This document shows, in pieces, positions 18,401-26,906 of a DNA stretch of 64,000 nucleotides (positions within the stretch are counted from its first letter, which is position 1; each line of letters opens with the position of its first letter). A model generated the notes under the pieces. It saw only the letters and a program-made list of their open reading frames with translations. It did not search any database and had not been told where the DNA came from. Source of the DNA: an uncultured Bacteroidales bacterium (lineage in GTDB: Bacteria; Bacteroidota; Bacteroidia; Bacteroidales; UBA932); assembly GCA_934695325.1 (NCBI GenBank), contig CAKUVD010000007.1:96721-160720 (forward strand), written 5' to 3'. The position numbers were made by a program, and so were the translations under genes.

Positions 18401-18624
18401 AGCGCGCGCAGGGCATCTTCCATACGGATAGAGGCATTCAGTTCCACATCATACGCACTCGCCCCAGGATATGATATGACGACCATAGCCTGCTTTGCGC
18501 TGACAGCCGGGTCTTCAAGTTTCGGCATCCATAAGAACGACAGGATCCCGGCAATCAGTATTGCCGCCACGAGCGACCAGAATACTACCGGCCGTCTCAT
18601 AAAGAATTCTGCAATCCTGTTCAT
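15487..18624 (-). CDS. RND efflux transporter (inner-membrane subunit)
   Basis: The 1045-residue proton-driven transporter has the standard layout: an N-terminal helix, a large periplasmic loop, six helices, a second periplasmic loop and six helices. The start MNRIAEFFMRRPVVFW is typical of the hydrophobe/amphiphile branch. The helix 4 motif reads GMLVDNAVVIMD: AcrB has two aspartates (DD) here and this protein has DN. Its start overlaps the stop of the membrane-fusion gene by 4 bases, and the TolC gene follows directly. Substrates are unknown; drugs, bile salts or detergents are usual for the family. Confidence 0.93.
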   Translation of the reverse strand: MNRIAEFFMRRPVVFWSLVAAILIAGILSFLWMPKLEDPAVSAKQAMVVISYPGASAYDVELNASIRMEDALRALPDVSKVKTECQNGVAMITVEFKMTVLNEKLQEHFDMLRRKVNDAAAYLPQDCRPPMVIDDMTDTYGIFYALYGDGYDYGELYKYASYIRREMLDVKGIKRVNVSGARDEVINVVLSKEKIARNGLVPMQLMMALQSAVGSIESGAVNAGEYRVPIRVSGRVKDEDDLRDLMISTVDGRTVRLGDVADVERTYSEPQRSGFFVDKHQAVAICAAMEDDAIVPDVGDDVEKKLESIENNLPVGMTIEKIFFQPDKVDSAISSFMMNLLESVLIVILVLVFMMGFRSGLIIGFGLVLTVAVSFPVLLVMGTTLQRISLGAFIIAMGMLVDNAVVIMDGILIDKKRGLGPKTYLFRIGRNTAMPLLGATVIAAATFISVYLSPDTAGEYASDLFLVLCVSLLASWVLALVQVPICAKDWLPRHYKDNGGKDTSVMNSPLHLVVKRIVSFLIGHKKSTVVAAVTLLLSCAFGMTKVRNLFFPDFDYNQFVVECFFPAETSPDAVRTHLMEMTRMLENEPGIMRVSAAQASAPAHYCLVRPMTSGGDSYGELIVDCRNYKDVLKVLPDVRTRLREAFPQAYIRTRKYNFSISTSHTVEVEFTGPDPAVLKSLSAKAEDIMRKCPYVDGYSVQNNWRPTEKRLDVKYNQFNALRSGISRSDVGNALQAAGDGLPIGVINEQDRMVLVDLLVRNQDGSRISDLETIPVWSTLNLHVADEDMNAILTSGKAASELKEKMLSAVPLTSVADSVALCPEESVVLRVNGRRAIEAECDPDPDNVDATPAKVVSSIKKDIEAICLPEGYGMKWRGDIGVQNEAMGNILRYVPLTLFLMLGILLLLFGTWKKVILIISCFPFVLCGIVPALLATGQPFTFMAMIGMIGLIGMMVKNAIVLVDEITRLQKEEGSSAYDAVLGATVSRVRPVLMASLTTIVGMVPLLGDPMYGAMAVCIMAGLAVGTMITLLLLPVLYSVFYHIGR

Positions 18625-19691
18625 AGCAAATCTCCGATGTTTGTCTCAGAAGGTGCAGGAAGGGCCTTCACCTTTTCTCCTTCCTTCAGGGATGCGGCTC
18701 CGGCCACCACTACTTCCGCACCAGAGGCGATGCCGGACACGAGAATATGCGTCACATCTGAAGACGATGACACAGAGACATTGACCTTCACGAGAGACGA
18801 ATCCCGACCGACTTCCCACACATAAGCCTGCCCGTCGTCATAGCATATTGCGGATAACGGCACCGCCACATCTTCAGTGTGGCCCTTTGAATTTTTTGTG
18901 ACTAAGACTTCGACATTAGTCCCCGGAAGGAACGAATTCTTCATAAGGCTTCCGCCCGCATCCACAAGCAAAGTCATACGATAAAGTTGATTGCCGTCAG
19001 CCTTCGGGGCGACCCCCACAAGGCTCGCTCCGGCAATACGGCCATCTGCGGCACGTACCGCATAAGACGTGAATGATTTCTTGTCCAAAAATTCAGAAAC
19101 AGGCATATCAGCCTGGATTTCAAGCCCTGAGACATCCAATATGTTCATTATCGGCGTCCCGGCATCAACCATCTCGGACTTAGAGAAATTCACGGACTTG
19201 ACATATCCTGACACCGGAGCATACAATCTAGTATAAGCCAGCTTGTTCTTGTTCACCTGAAGCTGGACGGCAAGCTGTCGGAGACCGGCCTCCGCTTTTT
19301 CATAATCATTGGCGGACACACTCTTCTTCATATAAAGTTCACGGAGCCTGGACACCTCATCCGAGACCTGGTCATACTGAATCTGCAAGGCTTCCACGCC
19401 AAGTTCATAATCAGAATCGTCAAGCATAGCCACCAGCTGTCCTTCCTTGACATAATCGCCCTCACGGACATTGATTCGAGATATCTGGCCAGGCGTCTTG
19501 AAAGCCACATTGATGCTATGCATTTCCTGCACGACGCCAGGATAAGCCAATGTCCCCGTGCTGTCAGCACAAGAGACCGTCAAAGTCTTTACCGTCCTGA
19601 CGGAAGGCACTTCTGTTTTATAGCCTCCTTTGCAAGACACGATAATCACCGCCGGCATGAGCACGGCGACAAGACAATCTTTTATCTTCAT
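18621..19691 (-). CDS. RND membrane-fusion lipoprotein
   Basis: It is the periplasmic adaptor of the first pump. From the ATG at 19691 it has 356 residues and a lipoprotein signal (MKIKDCLVAVLMPAVIIVSC, acylated Cys20). A biotinyl-lipoyl-like hairpin half (INVREGDYVKEGQLVAMLDD), a helical hairpin and a beta-barrel with the second lipoyl half (RLYAPVSGYVKSVNF) follow. An in-frame ATG 38 codons upstream would extend across the putative AraC operator and is unlikely. The gene is divergent from an araC-type gene, so it is probably the regulator's target. Confidence 0.92.
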   Translation of the reverse strand: MKIKDCLVAVLMPAVIIVSCKGGYKTEVPSVRTVKTLTVSCADSTGTLAYPGVVQEMHSINVAFKTPGQISRINVREGDYVKEGQLVAMLDDSDYELGVEALQIQYDQVSDEVSRLRELYMKKSVSANDYEKAEAGLRQLAVQLQVNKNKLAYTRLYAPVSGYVKSVNFSKSEMVDAGTPIMNILDVSGLEIQADMPVSEFLDKKSFTSYAVRAADGRIAGASLVGVAPKADGNQLYRMTLLVDAGGSLMKNSFLPGTNVEVLVTKNSKGHTEDVAVPLSAICYDDGQAYVWEVGRDSSLVKVNVSVSSSSDVTHILVSGIASGAEVVVAGAASLKEGEKVKALPAPSETNIGDLL

Positions 19692-19760
19692 CTTCTTTTG
19701 TTTTTTCGCTGCAAAGATGATGTCCCGCAAGGGATTTGCAGTATTCATATATATGGGCAA

Positions 19761-19783
19761 ATTGTTCAGAAATACGGAACAAT
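19761..19783. promoter_or_regulatory. Putative AraC-type operator (TTGTTC-N9-GAACAA)
   Basis: ATTGTTC (19761-19767) and GAACAAT (19777-19783) form a perfect 7-bp inverted repeat with a 9-base spacer. A further TTGTTC at 19814-19819 starts 52 bases from the first, about five helical turns. The region separates the divergent araC and efflux genes. Assignment to the AraC protein is inference. Confidence 0.5.
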
Positions 19784-19812
19784 ATATTTTTTCAGTATAA
19801 ATCACACACCAT

Positions 19813-19844
19813 TTTGTTCAATTCAGGAATTAAGGCTATCTTTA
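19813..19844 (+). promoter_or_regulatory. Promoter of the araC-type gene
   Basis: TTTG (19813-19816) and TATCTTTA (19837-19844) are separated by 20 bases and match the Bacteroidetes -33/-7 pattern with one deviation. The -33 box overlaps the outer TTGTTC half-site, which would allow autoregulation. The ATG follows at 19863. Confidence 0.6.
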
Positions 19845-19862
19845 CCAAGAAGAAGACCAAGT

Positions 19863-20783
19863 ATGGACAACGAGAACATATTCAGAAGCCTGAACCTGCG
19901 GATGATAGCATTCCCCGACACATGTCACATACTGGACGGGAATTTTCTCATCGCAGACACGGATGAGGCTCCTTTCAGCATTGCAGAAATGCTGAAAGAC
20001 CAGAAGATGATGATATTCTTCAACGAACCGTTCAAGGTGGAATTCGCTCTATGCGTCATCATTAAGAGCGGGACAATGAGGATAATGCACAACTTGAAGG
20101 ATTACTCCCTGATGAAAGATGACGGCTTCGTGGTCATGCCAGGCGATTTTGCACAATGTCTGGATATTTCTCCAGACTGCAGACTTCTGGTGGTGGCTTT
20201 CTCTGACAGTTACTACGCTCCGATAAGCAACGGAGGAGAATTGAACACATTCATGTCCTTTTTCAGGAGGCATCCCAAGGCCAGTCTTGAAAAAGAATAC
20301 GCAGAAGACCTCATCTATGTCATTGACATTCTCAAGCGCAGGATTGATGACCCGAAATGCATAGACAAAAAAGACATTGTCCGCGGATATATCTATGCGC
20401 TGTGCCACGAATCATTGGACAGGATACATTCGATACGGGACGAGGCGACACTGCAGAACAGAGGAGAAGAGATATTTGCACGCTTCAGTGAACTGTTGGC
20501 AAAGAATTATCTTACAGAACATCACATAAAATTCTATGCCGGCAGGATGTACCTTTCTCCGAAACACCTCTCAGAAACTGTCAAGGCTGTCAGTGGACGG
20601 AGCGTAAAAGAATGGATTCAAGATTATATTCTGCTTGAGGCCAAGGCATTACTGCAGTCCCACAAGTATTCCGTGCAGGAGATATCCTGGCGGCTGAATT
20701 TTGCCAATCAGTCCTTTTTCGGGACGTGGTTCAAAAAAGCCGCGGGGATGTCCCCACGGCAATACATGGACAGATTTGAATAG
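19863..20783 (+). CDS. AraC-family transcriptional regulator
   Basis: The 306-residue regulator has a C-terminal pair of helix-turn-helix motifs (about 200-305; AGRMYLSPKHLSETVKAVSG, then SVQEISWRLNFANQSFFGTWFKKAAGMSPRQY) and an N-terminal cupin-like sensor region with no recognisable ligand motif. The start at 19863 is set by the promoter just upstream; a longer upstream reading frame overlaps the divergent gene. It lies between two efflux operons: divergent from the first (MFP-RND-TolC) and convergent with the second, whose last codons are 8 bases away. Control of the first pump is the likely role. Confidence 0.9.
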   Translation: MDNENIFRSLNLRMIAFPDTCHILDGNFLIADTDEAPFSIAEMLKDQKMMIFFNEPFKVEFALCVIIKSGTMRIMHNLKDYSLMKDDGFVVMPGDFAQCLDISPDCRLLVVAFSDSYYAPISNGGELNTFMSFFRRHPKASLEKEYAEDLIYVIDILKRRIDDPKCIDKKDIVRGYIYALCHESLDRIHSIRDEATLQNRGEEIFARFSELLAKNYLTEHHIKFYAGRMYLSPKHLSETVKAVSGRSVKEWIQDYILLEAKALLQSHKYSVQEISWRLNFANQSFFGTWFKKAAGMSPRQYMDRFE

Positions 20784-20791
20784 TCCGTCCA

Positions 20792-23700
20792 CTATTTCCA
20801 GCCTCCGCCAAGGGCCTTGTAGAGGTTCACGACTGCAAGGCTCTCTCTCGTCCCGGCCTCACAAAATTCGAGCTGAGAATCCAGATACTTGCGCTGTGAA
20901 TCGAGGACATCCATATAACTTATGACACCGTTTATATACTGACTGTCAGTCAATGTAACATATTTCATCGCGGCATCCAGCATCTCCGCCTTCGCAAACG
21001 AATTAGAACGAGCCGACTGCAGAGTCACCGCAGCATCATACACTTCACGGAACGCCTGCAGGACATCTTTCTCGTACGAGATGCGAGCCTGCTCATAAGC
21101 AGACACTGCGGCTTTCATCGCAGCCCTGCGCTTTCCGAATTCAAAAAGCGGAGACGCCAATGTCGCGCCAGTGAACCAGAAAGGAGACTTGAGGAAAGAG
21201 GTCAATGCCTCATTCTCCAGTCCGGCTCCGAGGTTTATGACAAATGACGGAAACCTCTCGGCCACAGCTATCCCGACACGAGCCTCTGCCGCCTTCAGCC
21301 TGTCCTCAGACTGCATTATGTCAGGCCGACGCTTCAGCAGATCCGAAGACAGTCCGGCCGGAATTTTCGTGGAACTGTACGATACTGACGCAGAGACACT
21401 TCGTTCAATGTCCTTTATATATGAGCCTGTCAGAAAGCACAGTTCGCTTTCTTTCAAGGCGACCTGCCGCTGCAAGTCAGGGATCCGCGCTTGGGCCGAA
21501 GCCAGTTCCACAAGAGCCTGTCGATACGGAATCTCAGATGTGAGGCCCCCTTCTGCACGCAATCTGGACTGTTGTACGGATTCCTGTCTGGTTATCAGGG
21601 TATTCTTCACGATCTCAAGTTTCCGGTCAAGCCCGACAAGCTCATAATAACACGTCGCCACAGATGCCACAATGCTCATTCTCACCGCTTTCTGGTTCTC
21701 CACTGCCTCAAGGTACCCCGCCATCTTTTCCCGGCTCGCCCATTTCAGACGTCCCCAGAAGTCCACCTCCCACTGGAACGATGCCTTGATACCGAACTCC
21801 GGGTCCTCAGGCTCGGGATCCGTGCCGCCATAATTGCTATGGTCATTCTGTCCATACCCTTTCACAGACACGGACGGAAGCTGCGAAGCCTTCTGGATGC
21901 GGTAGCGATATCCGGCCTCGTTAAGCCGCTCCACTGCCATAAGCATATCCTTGTTATATTCAAGAGCTTCCTCTATGAGTCTACGCAACTCCGGTTCGAC
22001 ATATATCTCCCGCCACTCGGCATCCCCGATGCAGCTGTCAGCCTGAAAACCGTAAAGGGAATCAGGGACATCGCCAAGGTCAGGCTTCGTACACAGCCTG
22101 GACGTAGAGCAGGATTCCAGCGCCGCCGCAGACAAGACGACAGCGACCAGCATTGACAATACTTTTCCAGCGCCGCGGACACGACCGGCACGCATTCCGG
22201 ACAGCCTGGACTTGAGCCTGTATATGACGACAAAGAAGAAAGGAACGAAGACAATGCCGACAGTTATTCCGACAATCATACCGAAGAACACGCCTGTGCC
22301 TATATTCTGACGACTCTCCGAGCCAGGCCCGCCGGCAAATACCAGAGGCAGCATACCGAGGATGAATGCCAATGAAGTCATTACGATAGGGCGGAACCTG
22401 AGCTTGGCAGCCGTGATGACGGCCTCTTCCAAGTCTCTGCCTTTCTCGACCTCCTCCTTCGCGAATTCCACTATGAGTATAGCATTCTTAGCGACCAGCC
22501 CCACAAGCATAACAAGGCCGATCTGAAAATACACATTGCTCTCCATCCCCAGGACGGCGATACCGAGATATGCTCCTGCAATCGCTATCGGAAGCGACAG
22601 GATCACAGCCACAGGTATCGACCAGCTTTCATACTGCGCCGCCAGGAAAAGGAATACGAAAAGCAGTGCCAGTGCAAGGACAAGCCCGGTCTTGCCGCTT
22701 TCCTTCTTCTCCTGATACGACATTCCGCTCCACTCTACTCCGATGTTGTCCGGAAGATGCTCCGCTGCGATTTCCTCCAGTATCTCAAGCGCCTCGCCTG
22801 AACTCGTGCCTCCGGCGGCCTCACCGCTTATCATTGCCGAGTTATACATATTGAACTTCTTTATCGTCCCGGGGCCTGTCGTGAAGCTGGTCTTGCCCAG
22901 TGCATTGACAGGAATCATTGTCCCACCGGAACTCTTCATAAAGAATAGATTAAGGTTGTCCGTATGGGCGCGGTACGGTGCATCGGCCTGGATGTAGACA
23001 CGATATATCCTGTTGTACATATTGAAGTCATTCACATAGATTGCGCCGGTAAATGCCTTCAATGTCGAGAACACATCCGCCATCGAAAGTCCCAGAATCT
23101 GGATTTTGTCACGGTCCGCATCGAAATACAGCTGAGGTATGTCCTTCTGCAGCCCTGAAGACAGCCCTGTAAGTTCCTTGCGCCTGGAGGCATAATAAAG
23201 CAATGTGTCCGAGGCATTCTGAAGATCCTGATAAGTGGCATCGCCCCTCGCCTCCAGAACCATAGAGAAACCTCCGGATGTTCCCAGACCCGGAATGACT
23301 GCCGGCGAGCTTATATACACCTGACTCTCAGGATACTCCGACAATGTATCCCGCACCATAGCGATGATCTTGGACATATCAGTCTCGCGTCTCTTGTTCC
23401 AAGGCTTCAGGATAACTGTCAGCGTACTGCCTGACTGTGTCGTTCCGACACGCGGGCTGGAGCCTGTCACATTGAGCACATATTCCACATCCTGTTGCCT
23501 GAGCAGAAAGTCCATCGCACGGTCCGTCACCTTTCTGGTGCGTTCCAACGTCGCTCCGACAGGAAGTTCAAGCTCGACAGTGAAATACCCCTGATCTTCT
23601 TTCGGGATAAAGCTCTGAGGGACAATGCGTCCAAGCACGAATATCCCGATTATGGCGACACCGAACAATGCTAACATTCTCTTGGAATTATGAATGGCAA

Positions 23701-25291
23701 GGCGCACCATCCTGGCATAGAAAGATGTGCCGCTGTCAAGCCACAAATTTATCTTTCTGAACACACGGTTCTTCGGGCCGGTTCCATTATGAGGTTTCAG
23801 AAACTTCGAGCACATCACAGGGCTGAGTGTAAGCGCCACGACAGTGGAGATTATGACAGACACGGCAATCGTGACCGTGAACTGGCGGAAGAGCTGCCCT
23901 GTAATGCCTGAAAGGAAGCTGACCGGCACGAACACCGCGCAGAGCACCAGCGACATCGCCACAAGGGCTCCACCTATTTCCCCCATCGCCTTTTTAGTGG
24001 CTTCATAAGGAGAGAGACGCTCTGTCGCCATAATGCGGTCCACATTCTCCACCACGACGATGGCGTCATCCACCACGATTCCAATGGCCAGGATCAGTCC
24101 CAGAAGAGTCATCATATTCAGAGAGAACCCGAATATCAGCATAACCCCGAATGTCCCGATCAATGATATCGGCACGGCGATGGCCGGGACCAATGTGGCC
24201 CTGACGTTCTGCAATGCGAGGAACACGACCAGTATGACCAGCACCAGCGCCTCAAACAATGTCCTGTAGACGTGATGTATGGACTCAGATATATATGTGG
24301 TCATATCGAACGGTATCTCGTAAGACATACCCTCAGGGAAGGCCTCGCTGATCTCCTCCATCTCCTTCTTCACATTGTCAGCCACCTCGACAGCATTGGC
24401 CCCCGGAAGCATAAACACATTGACCACGGCCGCATTGCGAGCATTTATACCGCTCTCAGTGTTATAGGACTGGGCTTCAAGGGACACTCTGGCCACATCC
24501 TTAAGCCGTATGACGGCGCCACTGCCGTCTGTGCGGACGACAATGTTCTCGAACTCCTCCACTGAAGACAGCCTGCCAGGAGCCATAATAGGTATTGTCA
24601 CGTCCACATCCGTTATAGGCTGCTGTCCGAGAACTCCCGCCGCAGCCTCGCGGTTCTGGTCTTTCAATGCGTTCTGCAGGTCCTTGACCGTTATCCCGAG
24701 ACTGGCCATCTTGTCAGGCTGCACCCATATCTGCATAGCGTAGTAGCGACTGCCGACATTGGACACGACTCCCACTCCAGGGACACGGCGCAGGCGATCC
24801 TGGATATTCAGCGTCGTATAGTTGCTGAGATATATCTCGTCGAACTTCGGGTCATCCGACATAATGGTGATAGTCATAAGCTTGCTGGATGATTCCTTTT
24901 CCACGGAGATTCCGTTCTGGACGACCTCGGCTGGAAGTCTGGACTCCGCCAGCTTCACCCTGTTCTGAACCTCGACAGAGGCGATGTCAGGGTCGGTCGA
25001 GATATCGAAGGTCAATGTAGCGGAGTAACCTCCATTGTTGGAGTTGCTGGACTCCATGTAAAGCATACCAGGTGTACCGTTGAGAGACTGCTCAATCGGG
25101 GTAGCCACGGCCTGTGACACCGTCTGCGAATTGGCGCCGGGATATGATGTGGAGACACGGACAACGGGAGGGACGATCTTCGGGTACTGGTCCACCGGGA
25201 GCAATGCCAGTCCGATAAGTCCCACGAGCACGATTATGATGGATATGACAGTCGAGAATACAGGTCTGTCAATGAAGAAGTCTGATTTCAT
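20792..25291 (-). CDS. RND efflux transporter fused to an OprM/NodT-type outer-membrane channel
   Basis: One 1499-residue reading frame contains two proteins that are usually separate. Residues 1-1032 are a complete AcrB-like RND transporter (MKSDFFIDRPVFSTVISI; helix 4 motif GIVVDDAIVVVEN with both aspartates). Residues 1033-1499 are an OprM/NodT-type channel. The junction carries basic residues (MRAGRVRGAGK), a hydrophobic stretch and the lipobox-like LESC with Cys1061, the layout of a lipoprotein signal. The internal ATG for Met1033 is at 22193-22195, so separate translation of the channel is also possible. It follows the membrane-fusion gene by 27 bases. Substrates are unknown. Confidence 0.93.
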   Translation of the reverse strand: MKSDFFIDRPVFSTVISIIIVLVGLIGLALLPVDQYPKIVPPVVRVSTSYPGANSQTVSQAVATPIEQSLNGTPGMLYMESSNSNNGGYSATLTFDISTDPDIASVEVQNRVKLAESRLPAEVVQNGISVEKESSSKLMTITIMSDDPKFDEIYLSNYTTLNIQDRLRRVPGVGVVSNVGSRYYAMQIWVQPDKMASLGITVKDLQNALKDQNREAAAGVLGQQPITDVDVTIPIMAPGRLSSVEEFENIVVRTDGSGAVIRLKDVARVSLEAQSYNTESGINARNAAVVNVFMLPGANAVEVADNVKKEMEEISEAFPEGMSYEIPFDMTTYISESIHHVYRTLFEALVLVILVVFLALQNVRATLVPAIAVPISLIGTFGVMLIFGFSLNMMTLLGLILAIGIVVDDAIVVVENVDRIMATERLSPYEATKKAMGEIGGALVAMSLVLCAVFVPVSFLSGITGQLFRQFTVTIAVSVIISTVVALTLSPVMCSKFLKPHNGTGPKNRVFRKINLWLDSGTSFYARMVRLAIHNSKRMLALFGVAIIGIFVLGRIVPQSFIPKEDQGYFTVELELPVGATLERTRKVTDRAMDFLLRQQDVEYVLNVTGSSPRVGTTQSGSTLTVILKPWNKRRETDMSKIIAMVRDTLSEYPESQVYISSPAVIPGLGTSGGFSMVLEARGDATYQDLQNASDTLLYYASRRKELTGLSSGLQKDIPQLYFDADRDKIQILGLSMADVFSTLKAFTGAIYVNDFNMYNRIYRVYIQADAPYRAHTDNLNLFFMKSSGGTMIPVNALGKTSFTTGPGTIKKFNMYNSAMISGEAAGGTSSGEALEILEEIAAEHLPDNIGVEWSGMSYQEKKESGKTGLVLALALLFVFLFLAAQYESWSIPVAVILSLPIAIAGAYLGIAVLGMESNVYFQIGLVMLVGLVAKNAILIVEFAKEEVEKGRDLEEAVITAAKLRFRPIVMTSLAFILGMLPLVFAGGPGSESRQNIGTGVFFGMIVGITVGIVFVPFFFVVIYRLKSRLSGMRAGRVRGAGKVLSMLVAVVLSAAALESCSTSRLCTKPDLGDVPDSLYGFQADSCIGDAEWREIYVEPELRRLIEEALEYNKDMLMAVERLNEAGYRYRIQKASQLPSVSVKGYGQNDHSNYGGTDPEPEDPEFGIKASFQWEVDFWGRLKWASREKMAGYLEAVENQKAVRMSIVASVATCYYELVGLDRKLEIVKNTLITRQESVQQSRLRAEGGLTSEIPYRQALVELASAQARIPDLQRQVALKESELCFLTGSYIKDIERSVSASVSYSSTKIPAGLSSDLLKRRPDIMQSEDRLKAAEARVGIAVAERFPSFVINLGAGLENEALTSFLKSPFWFTGATLASPLFEFGKRRAAMKAAVSAYEQARISYEKDVLQAFREVYDAAVTLQSARSNSFAKAEMLDAAMKYVTLTDSQYINGVISYMDVLDSQRKYLDSQLEFCEAGTRESLAVVNLYKALGGGWK

Positions 25292-25318
25292 AAGTATTTA
25301 CTATTGAATGAGAAGATG

Positions 25319-26476
25319 TTAAGCATTGTCCTGGTACTGGACTGCCTTGACTTTCATTCCGTGCGACAGTTTGTGCTGTCCTTCCACCACGATGGCTTCG
25401 CCAGGCTTCAGGCCGCGTTCAATGACAGTGGTGTTCTCCACTTCCGGCCCCGTCTGTACAAACCGTCTCTCGACAGTTCCATCAGGTTTCACGACAAAGA
25501 GATACGAGCCGCTCTTCTCGACGGTGATGGCTTTTGAAGGTACGGCCACCGCATTCTCTCTGACATCGAGAAGAACCTTGACATTTGTGAACTGCCCTGG
25601 GAGAAGTTCCCTGTCCGGATTCGGCATCTCGGCACGGACGGAGAATGTACCGGACTTCGCATCCACCAGCGGATCCGCGAAATCGACGAGTCCCTTATAC
25701 TTATATACCGACTTGTCTGCCAATGTTATGGTGACATACGGATCCCAATGCCGGCTGGTGTCTTTCTGCCCGAGATTCACATTACGGGCCTTGCATTTCT
25801 GATAGTCAAGGTCAGTCATCTTGAACTCCACGAGCACTGTGTCGCTCTTCACCACATTGGCGAGAAGAGACTGTGCGCCGGGGCCTACCAACGTGCCTAT
25901 GTCCACGTGCCTTTCACTTATATAGCCTCCTATCGGCGAGCATACTGTCGTATAGCTCAATGCCAGACGGGATTCCGTAAGGTTGGCTTCGCTGACGAGG
26001 ACATCGGCTTTCGCACTTTCATACTCGGCGACAGCATTGTCCAGGTCCAGCTGGCTTGCGGCCTTCTGCTCGAACAGCGGCCTGATTCTGGCCAGATCTC
26101 GTTCCGCTTTCAATGCCATCGCCTTGTTTTTCGTCACCAGAGCCTCGGCCCTATCGACCTGTGCCTTATATTGCTTAGGGTCAATGATGAACAGCACCTG
26201 CCCTTTCTTAACATAGGTACCCTCCTCGAACATCATCTTTTCGAGATACCCCTCCACACGCGCCCGCACTTCCACGAACTGCTGGGCGCGGATCTTTCCT
26301 GGAAATTCTCCATAGATTTCCACGTTCCTGGTACGGACAGTATCCACGCCGACTACAGGAAGTGTCTCATCGTGATGGGAAGGCTTAATGATCCATAGGA
26401 TCAATGCCACGGCAAGAACAGCCGCAGCAACCACGCAGGCTACAATGCTTTTTTTGTCAAGTCCTCTCATAATCAT
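25319..26476 (-). CDS. RND membrane-fusion protein (AcrA-like)
   Basis: It is the periplasmic adaptor of the second pump, with 385 residues. The N-terminus has a single membrane anchor (SIVACVVAAAVLAVALILWII) rather than a lipobox. Lipoyl halves (RVEGYLEKMMFEEGTYVKKG and SPIGGYISERHVDIG) flank a helical hairpin with the RIRPLFEQKAASQLDLD segment typical of AcrA. Beta-barrel and membrane-proximal domains follow, ending near AIVVEGQHKLSHGMKV. Starts at 26476 (MIMRGL) and 26470 (MRGL) are equally plausible. It is the first gene of a two-gene operon with the fused RND-channel gene. No promoter is obvious. Confidence 0.92.
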   Translation of the reverse strand: MIMRGLDKKSIVACVVAAAVLAVALILWIIKPSHHDETLPVVGVDTVRTRNVEIYGEFPGKIRAQQFVEVRARVEGYLEKMMFEEGTYVKKGQVLFIIDPKQYKAQVDRAEALVTKNKAMALKAERDLARIRPLFEQKAASQLDLDNAVAEYESAKADVLVSEANLTESRLALSYTTVCSPIGGYISERHVDIGTLVGPGAQSLLANVVKSDTVLVEFKMTDLDYQKCKARNVNLGQKDTSRHWDPYVTITLADKSVYKYKGLVDFADPLVDAKSGTFSVRAEMPNPDRELLPGQFTNVKVLLDVRENAVAVPSKAITVEKSGSYLFVVKPDGTVERRFVQTGPEVENTTVIERGLKPGEAIVVEGQHKLSHGMKVKAVQYQDNA

Positions 26477-26744
26477 CAGGTTTTATGAGTTGTCCGAAAA
26501 TGTTACGGAAGCTGTCCTAAGTCAGCTCCTCAAGCCTGCCCCCTAGTCTGCAGTCCTATGGCCAGGCGTTGGAGGCTCAACATATCAAAGATTGTTCCAG
26601 AGTATAGCAGGCTTTGGAAATGTCCTGTGTGTTCTGCGCCTAAGCACGGATCATCCGAAGTGAGACGCCGGAACCATTCCCCGGCGTTTCTGTCCCTCGT
26701 TTTGTATAATCCCGTGAAAATCAAGATTTTCCAGCATCAATATT

Positions 26745-26903
26745 CTAACGTTTTGATTCATCAAGCCTAGCTATCTCCTTTATTGATTCGTCGAATCGTC
26801 TTAATCCTTCTGCAATGAATTCATCTGCATCCCAATATTCATTATGGAGTTGTTCTTCTGTAATAATTGGAAGTTTTTTTATCATTTCTTCAGTTAGTCT
26901 CAT
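26745..26903 (-). CDS. Hypothetical small protein, 52 residues
   Basis: An ATG at 26903 opens a 52-residue frame: it starts MRLTEEMIKKLPIITEEQ, has DADEFIAEGLRRFDESIKE in the middle and ends LDESKR. It is mostly charged and should be helical, with roughly one third G+C, well below its neighbours. The size and charge recall small antitoxins, but I recognise no family. It begins 3 bases after the end of another small frame (26907-27179). It may be a genuine small gene or a remnant of transferred DNA. Confidence 0.35.
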   Translation of the reverse strand: MRLTEEMIKKLPIITEEQLHNEYWDADEFIAEGLRRFDESIKEIARLDESKR

Positions 26904-26906
26904 AAT

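Noticed and set aside
15749..18784. Long plus-strand frames across the first RND operon
   Set aside because: They are antisense shadows of an intact RND gene; the protein sequences look like low-complexity shadow translations.
20792..22195. A separate outer-membrane channel gene
   Set aside because: The frame is continuous with the RND transporter with no stop; it is annotated as a fusion, and the internal start is kept as a possibility in the findings.
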